Shown here: positions 38,638 through 51,135 of the stretch, piece by piece | Layout: every line of letters begins with the position of its first letter | Position numbering within the stretch: position 1 is the first letter of the stretch | Source of the DNA: Agelaius tricolor | Taxonomy: Eukaryota > Chordata > Aves > Passeriformes > Icteridae | Direction of reading: 5' to 3' | DNA length: 64,000 bases | Assembly (NCBI GenBank): GCA_023055355.1 | Contig: JALJCS010000001.1 | Location: 71,093,381 to 71,157,380, forward strand | Made by a program: the position numbers and the translations under genes | The notes under the pieces: generated by a model | Seen by the model: the letters and a program-made list of their open reading frames with translations, nothing else | Databases searched by the model: none | Told to the model about the DNA's origin: nothing

Positions 38638-41600
38638 AAGTTAGCTTTCATCATTGTGCCTTTAATTGTGTTAATTACTTGAAAGAATTTTTGGGAGGCT
38701 AGTTGAAGAACAAGAGGGAGGAGAAATTGCCTCTAGCAAATGCTTTTGTGAGAACATTCTTACAGTATCTTATGGGAGAGATATCACTACAAGAGTCTCT
38801 TTTAAAATCCCCATCTTCATACTGTTTTTAATATGCAAGTATTTTTACTTTTCTAATAATCTTCCAGAATACCAGATTTCAATGCCTGCAGCCAATGGGA
38901 GAGAGCAAAATTATCCTGTAATTAAATTTTTATCATATATTTTAATTTTTTGTATCTTTTGAAAGTGGGATGCTAAGTTAGATGAGTTCAGTTGCTGAAC
39001 TTGGTGTGCTGTCCCAGCATTCAGTGGTTCAAGTGCTGACTGCTCACATGGCAGGCCCAGGCTGGATTTTCATTCTGCCTGTGTGGCTGCTGGCAAGTCT
39101 TTTTCCTGGGCAAATTATGGCAACTCGGTGTGCACAGCACCACGTCGGGGTATGGACTCAGAACATGGCAGGAGCGTAATGCCCCAGATACCTTGAGATC
39201 AGAACATGTGTTCATGTTCTGCTTCCCAGTCCTTGTGTTGTGGAAAACTCCCTGGAGAACCAAAAAAAGTCAGTGCCCTAGCCTGGAGCCTCTGCTTACC
39301 AGGGTGCAAGAGCTGAAATATTAACTGAAAAGCTCATGGAAAACTTAAATGTGGGTGATTGCATGTGACTGGAACTTAACCGTGATGTTGTGCAACTGAT
39401 AAACTTCAGGTTTTTGTTGTGATGTTTTGGTGATTTTTTTTTTAACATTTTTACTATGTGCTTTTGTGAATTCCTCTGTTCAAACACTATTAGAAGTTAA
39501 CTCGGAAAATGCTTAATTTTTTTCACTACAAATGATATAAGATTGTTTTGGCTGTTACAAACTCAGTATTGCTAGGTCATTAACAGAAATGGAGTTTGGG
39601 ATGTAAAATACTGGAAACATTATTTGTGGAGGTGTTCAAAGTCAATTCTAAGTAAATGGGAACTTTTTATTGGCATCCTATGAAAAAAGAAAAGTATTTG
39701 TTTATTTAGTATGTAAAGAAAGTTGCATCCAGCCTGATTTATTTTTTTTTGCTCCATGCACAAGTGGTCCAAACACATTTTCAGACTGAGACAGAAGGTA
39801 ATCTCCAGGTAACAATATTCTATGCTATTTTAAGGAAGCATGCCCACTGATGGTTTTTAAAACACAAAATAATGATGACATACCATGCAGAGGTCTTGCT
39901 TGCCTGAGGCAAATAGTCTGAATGCACTAGATGCAGACTTCTGTTTGCTGATGAAAGTGTTGAAAAGGTGCTTGGTTTTATTTTTGTTTGGTTGGGGTTT
40001 TTTGTGTTGGCTTTTTTTAAAGTGACAGTTACCTATTTTGCTATTAATTATATTGCTTTCAATTAACAGCTGAAATATATTATACAGAGTAAGAAAAAAA
40101 GCATAAGGTCCCCTGGGAAAGAAGTTTGATGCTCAGTTTTGGCAAAAGTTGATTCAGTTGATTGCTTGATAATGGCAAAAAGAACACCAGGCAGCTTGGA
40201 TGAAATGTGCCAAGCCAGGGGCAAAGTAGATTTTCAAGCAAAGGAAAAGCCTCCTGACAGATTTTCTAGCGAGTGGGGAATTGGAGTGTTACCACTAAAT
40301 TATTAGAGAAGCAGTTAATGAGGGAGGAAGGAGTCAAGGAGGCTAAGAAACCCACAGATTTCAGAAGGAAAAGGAAGAGGTGTATGTTACAGAAGGCAGA
40401 TTGAAGAGGAGTCAGGGTGGAGTGTGTGCACACTGAGGGCTCATCACAGTGAGGTTGTTAAAGACACATGAAACAATTCCAGTTTGCATCCAGAGCATTC
40501 CAGTGGTTCCAAGAGGTTTTTGGCTGTGTCGTGCTTTTGAAAGCTAAGAACCGTACATGTTCTTTTCATAACTTTAAATTGAAAACAACAGAAAGATGTA
40601 GTTCAGTTGACAAGCAGCTCCCCTTACGGACAGCGGTTCATGAACTTCATTTGTCTTCAGTGCATTCTGAATTGTGCATGCACAGTCTGACAGCCTTTCT
40701 TCAGCATCAGCATGTACCTGTCAAGTAAAGCTGGAAATACTTAGTGTTTTTCATAATAATCTTCAGAGAACATATGATACATAAAGGAATGCCATGTAAC
40801 TTTTTAAATTCAAAAGGAATATGAATAATATGCTAGAAGAACTACAGGGAAGAAGAACCTTTTAATTAAAAATACAGAAGTTCTGGTAGTGTCTGAACGT
40901 GCAAATGACCAAGCATTAGCATGCTGCATATACACTTATGCAGGAATTGGAAGTGCTTTCCTAGTTGGTAGGGACTTAAAAATATTTAATGTATTAGCTT
41001 TCGATTTTGTAGTTAATTGATTTCAATTTTAGACTCATGATTTGCTGAGGGATTTAATACTTCATCTGAAATCTTTTATTGGCTCTTGTAACAATTCTTT
41101 CACTTAAAACTTTTGCAAAGCTTTTCCTTTGGCAAGAGAAGTTCTTGGTTATAGTGGGCTCTGATTAGTTTTATTCCTTTTTATTTTTGCCTTAGTTATT
41201 ACATTCTTGCTTATCAATCTTCTGGTTCAAAAGAACTCTGGGGAAGAGGAGAAATGGGAGACAGTAAGAAAAACACAAATGTGATTTTTGGGGACAACAA
41301 ATTAAAGCTGTACTGAAATGGAGGATTGTTATGGAAAATGTTGTTCGTGTCAGGCCACTGTGTCTATCACTGTGTCAATGACCCACATAGACATTAGAGT
41401 TCAGAAATAAACAATTTTTTTTTCTTTTCTCATTTTAGTATCAATCCCATTTGTTCTGCATGGGATAATACATAAGCTATATTTATTATTGCTGTATTAT
41501 TGTTGTTTGAGTTTTAATTGCCTCTTTTGGGAAGAAAATTTAAGGCAGAAAAAAAAATCTTTGCATCTACAAGAACATGATTAATACTTTTGTGAGCTTG

Positions 41601-43460
41601 TTTTTTAATGATTCAGGAGAAACTTGTAGATAAACAGTTTTATTAACTGAAAATCTTTCTGGATATACTGCATAGAAAGCATGCAAGAGATCTTTTTGTT
41701 TTGGTTGGCTCTTAAGTGATGCAGTAGGATAGTTTTAGCAAGAGGCTTAAGGCTCATTGTGTTGAGTGCAAGAAGCAGAGTTGGCCAGAGAGGTCTTAAA
41801 TTGTGGTTTCACAAGCAGTTACTTGGTCTGCTGGCCATTGCTGCTAGAAGGGAGAGGTGATGCTCATTTCTTCCCTGCTTTTGCCTGTCCCTCCTGTGCT
41901 TTGGCTATGTATGATGTTGGTCTGACCTTTCTGTGAACCACTGTAATTCCCTAATCCAGGAGAAGAAAAAAACCAGGTGTTTTCTTCATTTTGGGTGTGT
42001 TTTCTGTTTGATCTAATTCACTGATGGAGGTGGTTTATTGTGCACTCTCAGTGCATGATATTTAAGTTCCTTAGTGCCTTGTTCTGGAGAAGTGACTACT
42101 TCCCTTTGTGCTGGCAGTTTGTAAGGACACTCTTGTCTCTGCATCTGAAGTAGCAGCTGAGCTTCTAAACTCTGCAGCACCACCTGAGGTTCCTCCAACT
42201 CTCTGCTGGTTTCTTTTAGCTGAAATGAAAAAAGCTTAAACAGTTCTCTGTTTCTCTCCTTGATTCCAAAATATGGGTGAATGGCCTTGCATATTGTAGT
42301 TGTCCTTCTTTGCTGTTACTGCACATTGGTTTCGTTTATGATGTAGTTCTGCAAGCAGCCAATGAGGAGAACTTCTAAATAATGAGCTCAGGGTTCTGTC
42401 CAGATGTTCTCTATTTACCCTCTCACTCAATGATTGAGACAGTCGGGGAGCTCAACTGTTGGCATCTGGCAGGAGAGATCCTTCTCTATTTCATGATCAT
42501 TTCATGTTAACGTAGAGATCAGTGTAGGAAAGGATGTGTCTGTCTTTCACAGGCTGTCTAGCCTTCTGAGGTGAATAGGTGTCAAGTATGCCTTGAATAT
42601 TTTAGCAACTGGTTTTATCTTGGCCATAAAAAAAGAAGATTCCAGATCTATTTTCTTTTTAAGGATAGCTGAGGTCACACTCAGTCACCTCTATATGTTT
42701 TCTGAAATTTAATTTGCCTTAGGAATTGAATACATTTCAATGCTCTTTTTTAAATACCTTGTCTGGAGAATCTCAGATAAACTGAGATGAAAATGGCTGC
42801 CCTCCCAGACAGGGTAGGTGGGATGCTTAAAATCTTCCAGCTGTTTGCTAGATACTTAACTTTCTGCTTTGAAACTGCTGTACCATCTGTCTAGCTAAAA
42901 AAGGTGCACTGAGCAAGAAGAAAAGTATCTTTCCAATTCAGATGAGCCTGCTGCATCCTGTGAGATAATCAAGCCACAGATGATTATGGGAACAGTGAAT
43001 TTTAACTTTTATAGGAATAGCCTCATAGAAAGCATGAAAGATGAAATTTGAATGAATTCCTCTTCTGAGTATCTCAAAGGAGCAACAGTGCACCATCCTA
43101 AGTTTAAAGTTACATTTCTGTCTGCTATGTGAGTTTATTTGTTATCCAATCTTATGTGTTGATAACAGACTTTGTTTCTTCTGTTAAATATGCCATTTTA
43201 CTTAAATTACTGGTGTTATCCATCCATTATTTTATACTATCTATTACAGATGCCTAATATGTGGTGAATAAAGGAGTTTTTTTCAGACATTTCTTAAGAG
43301 ATATTAAAGGTGCAGCAGGAGGACAGGGTAATTTTTATCGATTTGAAGTAATCAAGATGCCTAAAAGATGAGCTCTATGGTACAATTCAGTGAACATGAA
43401 ATGAATACAGAGTAAAAGACCTCCGACAAGAAAAAAATGAAAGAAATTTCTTAGTCCCTA

Positions 43461-43474
43461 GTGCCATCTGCAGG
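43461..43474 (-). promoter_or_regulatory. CTCF-like core motif
   Basis: GTGCCATCTGCAGG matches the reverse-complement CTCF core STGCCMYCTRSTGG at 13 of 14 positions. Isolated motif; binding is not shown. Confidence 0.25.
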
Positions 43475-44079
43475 ATTACTACTGGAACAGGCAGGGAGAG
43501 CAGAGGAATTGAAATTTGAGTGACAGTTTGCAGTGTTTTGTAAGAAAAGAAGAAAGTGTCACCTCCAACAAAACCTGAAGAAACACAATTTCTTTGTCAT
43601 GCTGAGTTACATAACAATGTATGCGTCAATTCGTTTTTAGCTTGTGAGCAGCATTAGGTTTGGTGGGAAGACACCGTGTCATGAGGCTTCTCCACACATT
43701 TTGTTTCTGCTTCTGCAGTAGCAGGTGGCTGAACCAGGCTTCCTTTCTTTGCACTTCTTGAGAGAAACATCAGTCATGTAAAAACACACATCCATCAGGA
43801 ACCATTTTTGGGATGACTGGCTCCTTGGCCTTGCTTCCTTTTTGAAAGCTGTCTCTTCAGAGAGGAGTAGTGGACCCTAAATATTTTCCCGATATTCCTT
43901 CCATCGGCATTTGTGTGCATAACAGAAATAAAGATGTAAATCTGCAGCTCCCCTGCTAGGTCTCTGGTATTGGGGAATTCTTTTCTCTACAGACCAGTAG
44001 GCAAGCTGACTGTAGATGTGTGGCTTGGCAGTAGGCAAATGTTGTATACCTGAAAGGATAGGATATAAATAACACCAAG

Positions 44080-44560
44080 AAGAATCAAAGCTGAGGTTTT
44101 GGGAAAGAGGGAATGTAAACTGAAGCCAAATGTGGGTAAGATGGAGGTGATAATGGTGATGGTATCTGGAAAATTGTTAAGCCCTACAAAGTTGCCGTGT
44201 GTTTGGCATGTGGCTTCGTTTGGAGCATCCCCATCTGCTCTACAAGAGCATTCACAAAGAGTGTTTTCTCTTGCCTCTCGCTGACAGAAAACTCTCCCTT
44301 GTCAGAGGCTGACCTGACCTCAATTACTTATCTATTCATCACTTTTCTCCTGACTATTGTAATGTGATACTCCTGGGCACAAAGCCTGCAGTTCTTCTGG
44401 AGCACCAGCTGGTTTAGGGGCTTGTTGTGTGTCATGCCGACGGCACTGGCTGCCACAGGTTGAATCTGATCTTTCTTTCTTTGTTGACTTTCTGCAACAC
44501 GCCAAGCCTAGGTGTCTGTTGTTAATCTTCAGAGTGCTTGCCGTTTGGAGTTCAGCATGT
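44080..44560 (+). mobile_element. L2/CR1-clade reverse transcriptase fossil
   Basis: Translated pieces of the C-terminal half of a non-LTR reverse transcriptase appear in the right order and spacing: KLKPNVGKMEVIMV from 44117 (family pattern KLNPxKTEV), DYCNVILLG from 44352 (family SRLDYCNxLLxG), and HWLP at 44444-44455 (family LHWLPV). The pieces are in different frames, with a stop after DYCNVILLG...HQLV, so the copy is dead. The match to L2-like or older CR1 lineages rests on these motifs alone; a younger avian CR1 would be better preserved. Confidence 0.7.
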
Positions 44561-45555
44561 GTAAAAGGCTGCAGGAAGCTGCAGAGGGAAAGCTGTGGCT
44601 GCTTGCAGTGCTTTCTTGCATACTGGAGCCCTTTGGAGTGAGTTGTACATAGCAGAATGTTCCCCAGGACTGGTCTCACCAGAGAGGTAGGTCGCTTTGG
44701 GCCTAAGGACTTTTTAAGCTTTCACTGGCACTTTTCTGGTAGATAACTGTTGTACACAGAAGATGAATCATGTCAATTTTTGGAGTATCATGGACTTGGG
44801 AACAAAAGCTTCAGCCTGTGTGTTTACATGCCTGTCAGGAGTTAGTTTTTACTATGTCAATGTCTGTATTAAAGCTTGTGCTGTGGACAGCCTTTCTAAT
44901 GAGCACAGGGAATGAATGCTTCAGAAAGCACCACCTGTGCCATCCTGTGCTATGTAAGTTCAATGGGTGCCTCTTTGAGGAGCTGTGCAGGAGGGAGATG
45001 AATGATGCATGCTGGCTGGCAGTGTTTGAGGTCTGCAGGCATCACTACTGAATCTTAAGTTCAGTAGTCACTTCATTTGTATGAGTGGATGATTTTGGAT
45101 CAGTGTAGTGAAGTGGATGTGGGAGGGAAATACCAGAGGTCCATTGAAGACTTTGCTGCCACACAAGTTGAGACATAAGTGAGGCAAAAAGGGTTGATCT
45201 TGTGAGAACTTAAATTGAGGGATTCTCCTAATCTTTCTCTTAGAAAAAGAGAGCAGATTTTTTTTTTTTCCCAGATACTTGCACTACCACAGAAGACACA
45301 ACAAGACTTGCGTAACCGAAGCTGGGTCAGTAAAGTGGTTGCAGGACTGAAAGAGTATTTTTACTCATGAGGCTCTTCTGATGATGAAAGTCAGACAGAA
45401 GCACTGTACTAGGACCAGGAAGGAGGAAAGGCCTTACTTTGTAAGGACTTTCTTCTGAAGTAAGCTTTTTCTTGTTTAGAGGAAAGAAAAAAGCTGTAGC
45501 AGAACTGCATGTGCATATTAGTGAAAAATTATGCTTCTCTGGCATGATTAAAGCC

Positions 45556-45610
45556 AGTGACATTTCAAAAAATCCATGCAGTAGGGTCCTTTTGTAGCAA
45601 CTTAAATAGT
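45556..45610 (+). repeat. 55-bp direct repeat, copy 1
   Basis: Differs from copy 2 (46965-47019) at one base only (C versus T at the sixth base after AGTGA). The 1354 bp between the copies contain no recognised element. Confidence 0.95.
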
Positions 45611-46964
45611 ATTATGTTTCATAATTCAAAGAATTTTGCAGTTCTGCATAAATTCTTTTGCTTGAACTAAAAATGAAGTCCTGAAGTGAATTACTGCTCC
45701 TACAAGCCACCAGAGGAAAGTAAACAAATAGAATCGCAGCTGTATTGTACGTGCAGTCTTTGTACATAATGTGTATTGAAGAAGTAGACTTCTGGCTTTG
45801 AGTTCTCCAAGGAATGCTATGTGTTTTTATTTTCCCTTTTTTAAATATAGAATAAAACATGATAAAATGTGGAAGTGAACTTCTGATGCAGATCGAGCAT
45901 TATCACAAAGAAAAGGCATGTAGAAATGGTGCTGATGCTAAATGGACAAATTACAGGAATGTTGCCATTGGGCACTTTGTCATTCTTCACATCTGAGAGG
46001 CAGAAATCTGCTTATATGAGAGCATGTGTGATGAGATGGTTCTCCATGGAAGCAGAACTCCATTTCTTGTGTTTGTATATTTTAATCTGCAAGATAATGC
46101 TGACTCTCATGGTCACTTGTGTCCTGTTTGTTTTGATTCCATCTTTGTTTAGACTATTACTGGTGTTTAGAGAGCATGCAGGGATAAAGAGCAGTCTCAA
46201 ACAGCAGGTTGTAGTATGTGACATCTGTTCTGCTTCATTACAGGAATAAAAGTCCTTTTGAATATTTTAAAAGTCCAAAAGAAATCAGTATTTATTTGTT
46301 GTTGCTTATTAGATCTAAGTAGAAATCATAAATGGTTTGAGATCAGTAGAGCAGTTTGGGCATAGCAGAAGGATATGTTTAAGGATATGTGTGATGTTCT
46401 TTACTGTTTTTGTAGCTTTATGTATGTATATAAGCTCAGTCTCAATTTATTTCCAAGGGCTTGTGGAGAAGCGAATAATTCCATTAGGCAAGTTCTTGTA
46501 ATGAAAACAGATGTACTTTTGGCCCAAGTTCTCCTCTAATTTGAATGATTTTCTTTGAAAGAGTTTGCCTATGAAAGTGCCTGTGTGCATGTGGAATAGA
46601 GAGGTTAGGATGAATGTAAAAGCAGATGCCAAAGTTGATCCTTGATTAGAAGAGTTTCCTCTCAATTTTAAGTGATGTAATTAGTCCTTCACAGGGACAA
46701 GGTGGGGAAGGTTTTCAGTGCAGCCTGCAAGAGTGCAGCAGTGAGTTAGTGTTCACAATGGGAATGGTGTAGTCAAATCCTCACGCCTTGTGCTGAATGT
46801 CTGTCACATCATGTCACTTATTAAGGGGTGAACCTACTGGGCAAACTGCGAGAATTTCAGAGGGTTGCTCTAGACATTATTAGAACCAATAATTAGTTTT
46901 GTAAGTGAGCTATACATGTATAGTCATTACTTGTTCTGTGCTGTGCTTGGATTGTAATGAACCA

Positions 46965-47019
46965 AGTGACATTTTAAAAAATCCATGCAGTAGGGTCCTT
47001 TTGTAGCAACTTAAATAGT
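46965..47019 (+). repeat. 55-bp direct repeat, copy 2
   Basis: Second copy of the segment at 45556-45610, 1409 bp downstream in the same orientation. Flanks outside the 55 bp diverge at once on the right and nearly at once on the left. Confidence 0.95.
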
Positions 47020-50000
47020 CAACATTTTGATACTTTTCTTCCAAAGCAAGAACATAGAGGGAGATAAAAGATTTTTCTCTTCAACTCTGGTAAGATAATT
47101 TGACAAAAAAGAATTATTCTTCCTTTCATAGCTGTGAAAGAGACTACCTGGACTTGAGTTCAGGGTTTTGGTTTCATCTCCTAGCTTCTTTGTGGCTTTA
47201 CTCCACTCTTTGTCTTTTCTTGTAAAAGAAAGAACTAGCTAAATGAAGCGCCTTTTTTATTATCTTTTTCTATAATTTTTTGATCGTTGTTTTAACTCTA
47301 TTCATGTCTGTGGGAATCCTGCTAGTAGTGAATGTCCTAAAATTGAATTTGTTTTTCTAGTGGAGGGCCACTCTCCTGACACACAGTTTTCACTCAGCCA
47401 AAGAGAGAAGCACCAGCTGATAAAAGTGGAAGATTGCTCTGTGGCCTTGGAGCCAGAGAGACAGGGGGCTTTCCCTGAGTGGATTCCTAGTTAAAATGTA
47501 AATTGAGCCACTCTCATTTCCTCTTACTTTCTCTTGAACCCTCAAAGAGACCATGTATTCAGAATTGTGGCCTGATGGGATGATGTTTTGATGGATTTTT
47601 GTAAAAAGAGATACTTCTTTTGAAGACAAAGAACCAACTCCCTTAAAACACTTTTTACTCCTCACTTTTTTTTCTCTCCTCCCATTCTTTCTTCTTCTTT
47701 TTCTGCGGCACCTTCTGCTGTTCAACATGTTCCATATTGTTCAAAAGGTTTCTGCAATAGCTTTCGAAAATGAAAAAATTAAGACCTCTGACAGGGAGCA
47801 GAGGAGATTTTTCCTGGTTGTGGACTACTGAGCTCACCTTGGGGCCTCCAAAGACATGTGTGGATTCATATAGAATAAAATACTTACAAAATGGGCATTT
47901 GAATCTCGTAGATTTGAAGGATGCTTCAATGGAAAAAAAGTCTGTTCTCTTTAAGTAAGTGGAACTTTCCAAGCTGTCATGAAATTACTTTCAGTTTTCA
48001 TTTGGGTGCAGGTTGTAGGCGTATCTCACTTGAAATGATAATCTACACTTATAATCTACAAAAACAGTGTCGTTTTTCTACCAATTCAACAACAAAGTAA
48101 ATTTAAATCTTACATGAGAAGAGGTAGGCAGATGTTAAACAGTCTCCCAGTGGTGCTTACAGGGGAAATTCTGTTAATTCCTTCCATGATTTTAACATGT
48201 ATTTAGCTGTACAATAATGGGGTGTGTGTTTCGGGGTTTTTTTTCTTGTTTGTTTGTTTTTGTTTGGTTTTTTTTAGGACCAGGAAAGCAAAACTGCGTG
48301 CTTAATTTTCAGGTTCTTGCCATTGTATTGCCAGTGGTAGTGTACTGTAACTGTATTTTATCTCAACACATGGGATTGAGTCTACAAACCAAAATTGTTT
48401 GTAAAGGGTGTGCAGTGAGGTTACTGCTCATAAGATGAGCTGTGAACACTGAATAATGTACATTCATCTAGCCCAAAGCAAATGCAAAATAATGCAATGT
48501 AGCTTGACCTTTTCTCATTGCAGGTTAACCCGAGTCTAATTAGCCTAGGTTTGCCTCAGGCTAAAAGTGGACGGGAATCACAGCTTGGCTGAGTAATAAC
48601 TTTTTAACTCTTTGTAACTTGCTTTTGTGTTTACATCCTGTGCTGTTGGGGGAAGGCAAGGAACTGGAGGTAGAACAAAGGAGGACAAACCAAAAGTGCT
48701 TGTGGCAGCAGTGGTTGTCACCTGCTAGAAATTTAAGCTGAAGTTCAGCACTAAACATCTGCTCGGTGCTGTGCAGCGCCTTCAGTAACTTACAGTCCAA
48801 ACAGTTTTAGGAACAATCCCCAAAATAAAAAGGGATCAGTAATTTAGTACCAACACCACAAGGGCTTTTTTTTTTTCTTTTTTCCCCTTTTGACATTGTG
48901 AGAAAATTATGCTGAATTGTAAATGTGCAGGGTCAAAACTTATGCTAGTGTCTGAAGTTCTTAAGTTTTAATTTCGTTTGCCTTTGTGGTATTGAGTGAG
49001 CTACATCTTAAATATCACATCTATTTTTTTAAACTTGTGTAATTTTTATTACCCACTATGAAAATGATTTCAATTCAGAAGTCTGTTTCCTTCACTGACT
49101 CCAAATAAGGTCACTGAATTGGGGATTCAGTACTCAGGGCTTAAAGTTTAGAACAAAGAAATATCCAGTTTTGAGACACTTGTTTTTTCTGCACTCTGTA
49201 AATTCATAGATTTGTTAATTTCCTCTGAAAGTACTCTAGATAAGCTTAAGAAATAAACTGTCAGTTTGTATGCTGAAGTAGTTGTTGTGGCAATGCACTT
49301 TTGGAACTTTCCCTTTGAAAATGTGAGTAGCAGCTTTTTTTCTTTTTTTCTATTTTGCATGGCATGTGCTTTCCTTACTGTGTGTTCTGCAGTGAAAGGT
49401 CATTGCAGCTTGAGATACCAGTTGGAAAATTTGTACCTTATACTGTCAAGTCACATGCAGAAGTTCATGCAAATTTTTGAAGTTCATTTTTTCACCACTG
49501 TAGTTGAAAAGCAGGAATTTCACTACCTTGTTTCAATTAATGTGTAATATAATGAAACTAAGAATTATACAGCTACATTCTAAATTTGCAAAATGACATG
49601 TAGCTAGCATGAAATTTGGTTTCACAAGTTATTAAAAAATTCCTTGTGTGAAGCTTTAAATCCCACACTTGCAAATAACTTAGTTTAGCTAGTGGTGGTA
49701 TGTGCCAGGTAGTCTCAGTATGTTTATGCCTTTATTTTGAGTGTGGTTCAAAATCTCCAACACTTCAGTCTAGTTTTTGTAGCTAGAAATAAATATACCA
49801 AGTAAACTGCTTTCAAATGGGAATGGATTTATGCCATAGCTTTTCATGCAGCCATGACAAAGTGAAAAGTGAGGTAACAAAGTCTTCATTGTTAACTGGA
49901 CTTCAAAGCTATGTTAGCAAGTTAGCCATTAAGGGTTTGAAAATTCTTTGTGTCTCTGGACATAAAAGATATTTCATAATGTAATATGGATGATTTAATG

Positions 50001-50401
50001 ATACACTTGCTATGTGCAGTATCCCTGGGGAATTATTGAAAAGATTCAGAAAAACATTCTAGCTTTACTGTGAAGTAACAGTAGTTTTTGGGTTTTATTT
50101 TCTTGTTAATATTATGGCCAGAATCCCATCCAAGTTCTCCTGTTCCTTGACTTTGCTTTGAAAACATAGTTTTGGTCTGGAAAATAACCAGTTTTACTCT
50201 GAAGAAACATGTTTCTGTAAAAATGTAGGTGAAGTCTGAACTACAGAACACTTGTAGTTTTGTTGCAGTTTTTTTACCTTTTAACTCAAAAAACCCCACC
50301 CTTCTGTTTTCATCTGAAACAGCTTTACTTGAAAGTATTTTCAACACGTCTTGAGACTCATGTAGGTTCTATAGCTGAAGAAAAAGCAGTGTAAGCCCAT
50401 T

Positions 50402-51135
50402 CACAGAATAACAGAATCAAGTAGGTTGGAAAATACCTTTGAGATTGAGTCCAACCAGTCCCCATGTGAACTAGACCACAGCACTAAATGCCAGATCCAA
50501 TCTTTTCAACACTGCCAGGGAGAGTGACCCCATCACCTCCTTGGGCAGCCCATTCCAATGCCAAATCACTCTTTCTGTGAAGAACTTCTTCCTGATACCC
50601 ACCTTAAACCTCCCCTGGCACAGCTTAAGGCTGTGTCATCTTGTCTTGTCACTTGCTGCCTGGGAGAAGAGACCAGCCCGAGCTGGCTACACCTTCCTTT
50701 CAGGTGCTTGTAGAGAGTGATAAAGTCATCCCTGAAACCTCCTTTTCTCCAGGTTTAACAGCCCCAGGCTCCCTCAGCTGCTCCTCACAGGACTCACAGA
50801 ACTGCTTCCTCCTGGATTACAGAGGGGCTATTCTGCTCTCCATCCTCATCTACCAGCTCAGGAGGCCAATTGTCCTGAGGATGACCTGGTTTATTGTTGA
50901 AAACTGATGCAAATAAGTTGTTATATGCCTCAGCCTTTCCTTGATAACTACACTCCCCACTGTATCCAATAAAGAATGGAAGTTTTCCTTGCCCCTCTTT
51001 TTGCTATATATGTATTTATAAAAACAGTTTTATTACCCTTTACAGAAGTGGCCAGTTTAAGTTCTAATTGAGCTTTTGCCTCTCTGTTGCATTCATCAAT
51101 ACTTCCAACAATAATTTTTTTATCCAAATTCTGCT
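50402..51135 (-). mobile_element. CR1 retrotransposon with internal RT deletion
   Basis: The minus-strand element ends at 50402 with two copies of the CR1 8-bp tail unit (ATTCTGTT, ATTCTGTG). From there to about 50795 it is CR1 3' sequence, with 'ttggaaaataccttt', 'ttcttcctgatacccacctt' and 'ggctccctcagctgctcctc' on the plus strand. From about 50805 to 51135 it encodes the part of ORF2 between endonuclease and RT: EAKAQLELKLATSVKGNK, then NKPGHPQDNWPPELVDEDGE and SPSVIQEEAV. The RT domain that should follow is missing, so the two parts are fused near 50790-50805. Confidence 0.85.

Noticed and set aside
45926..46249. 107-codon frame between the 55-bp repeats as cargo of an unknown element
   Set aside because: Hydrophobic but without any recognised motif; length is within chance for the window.
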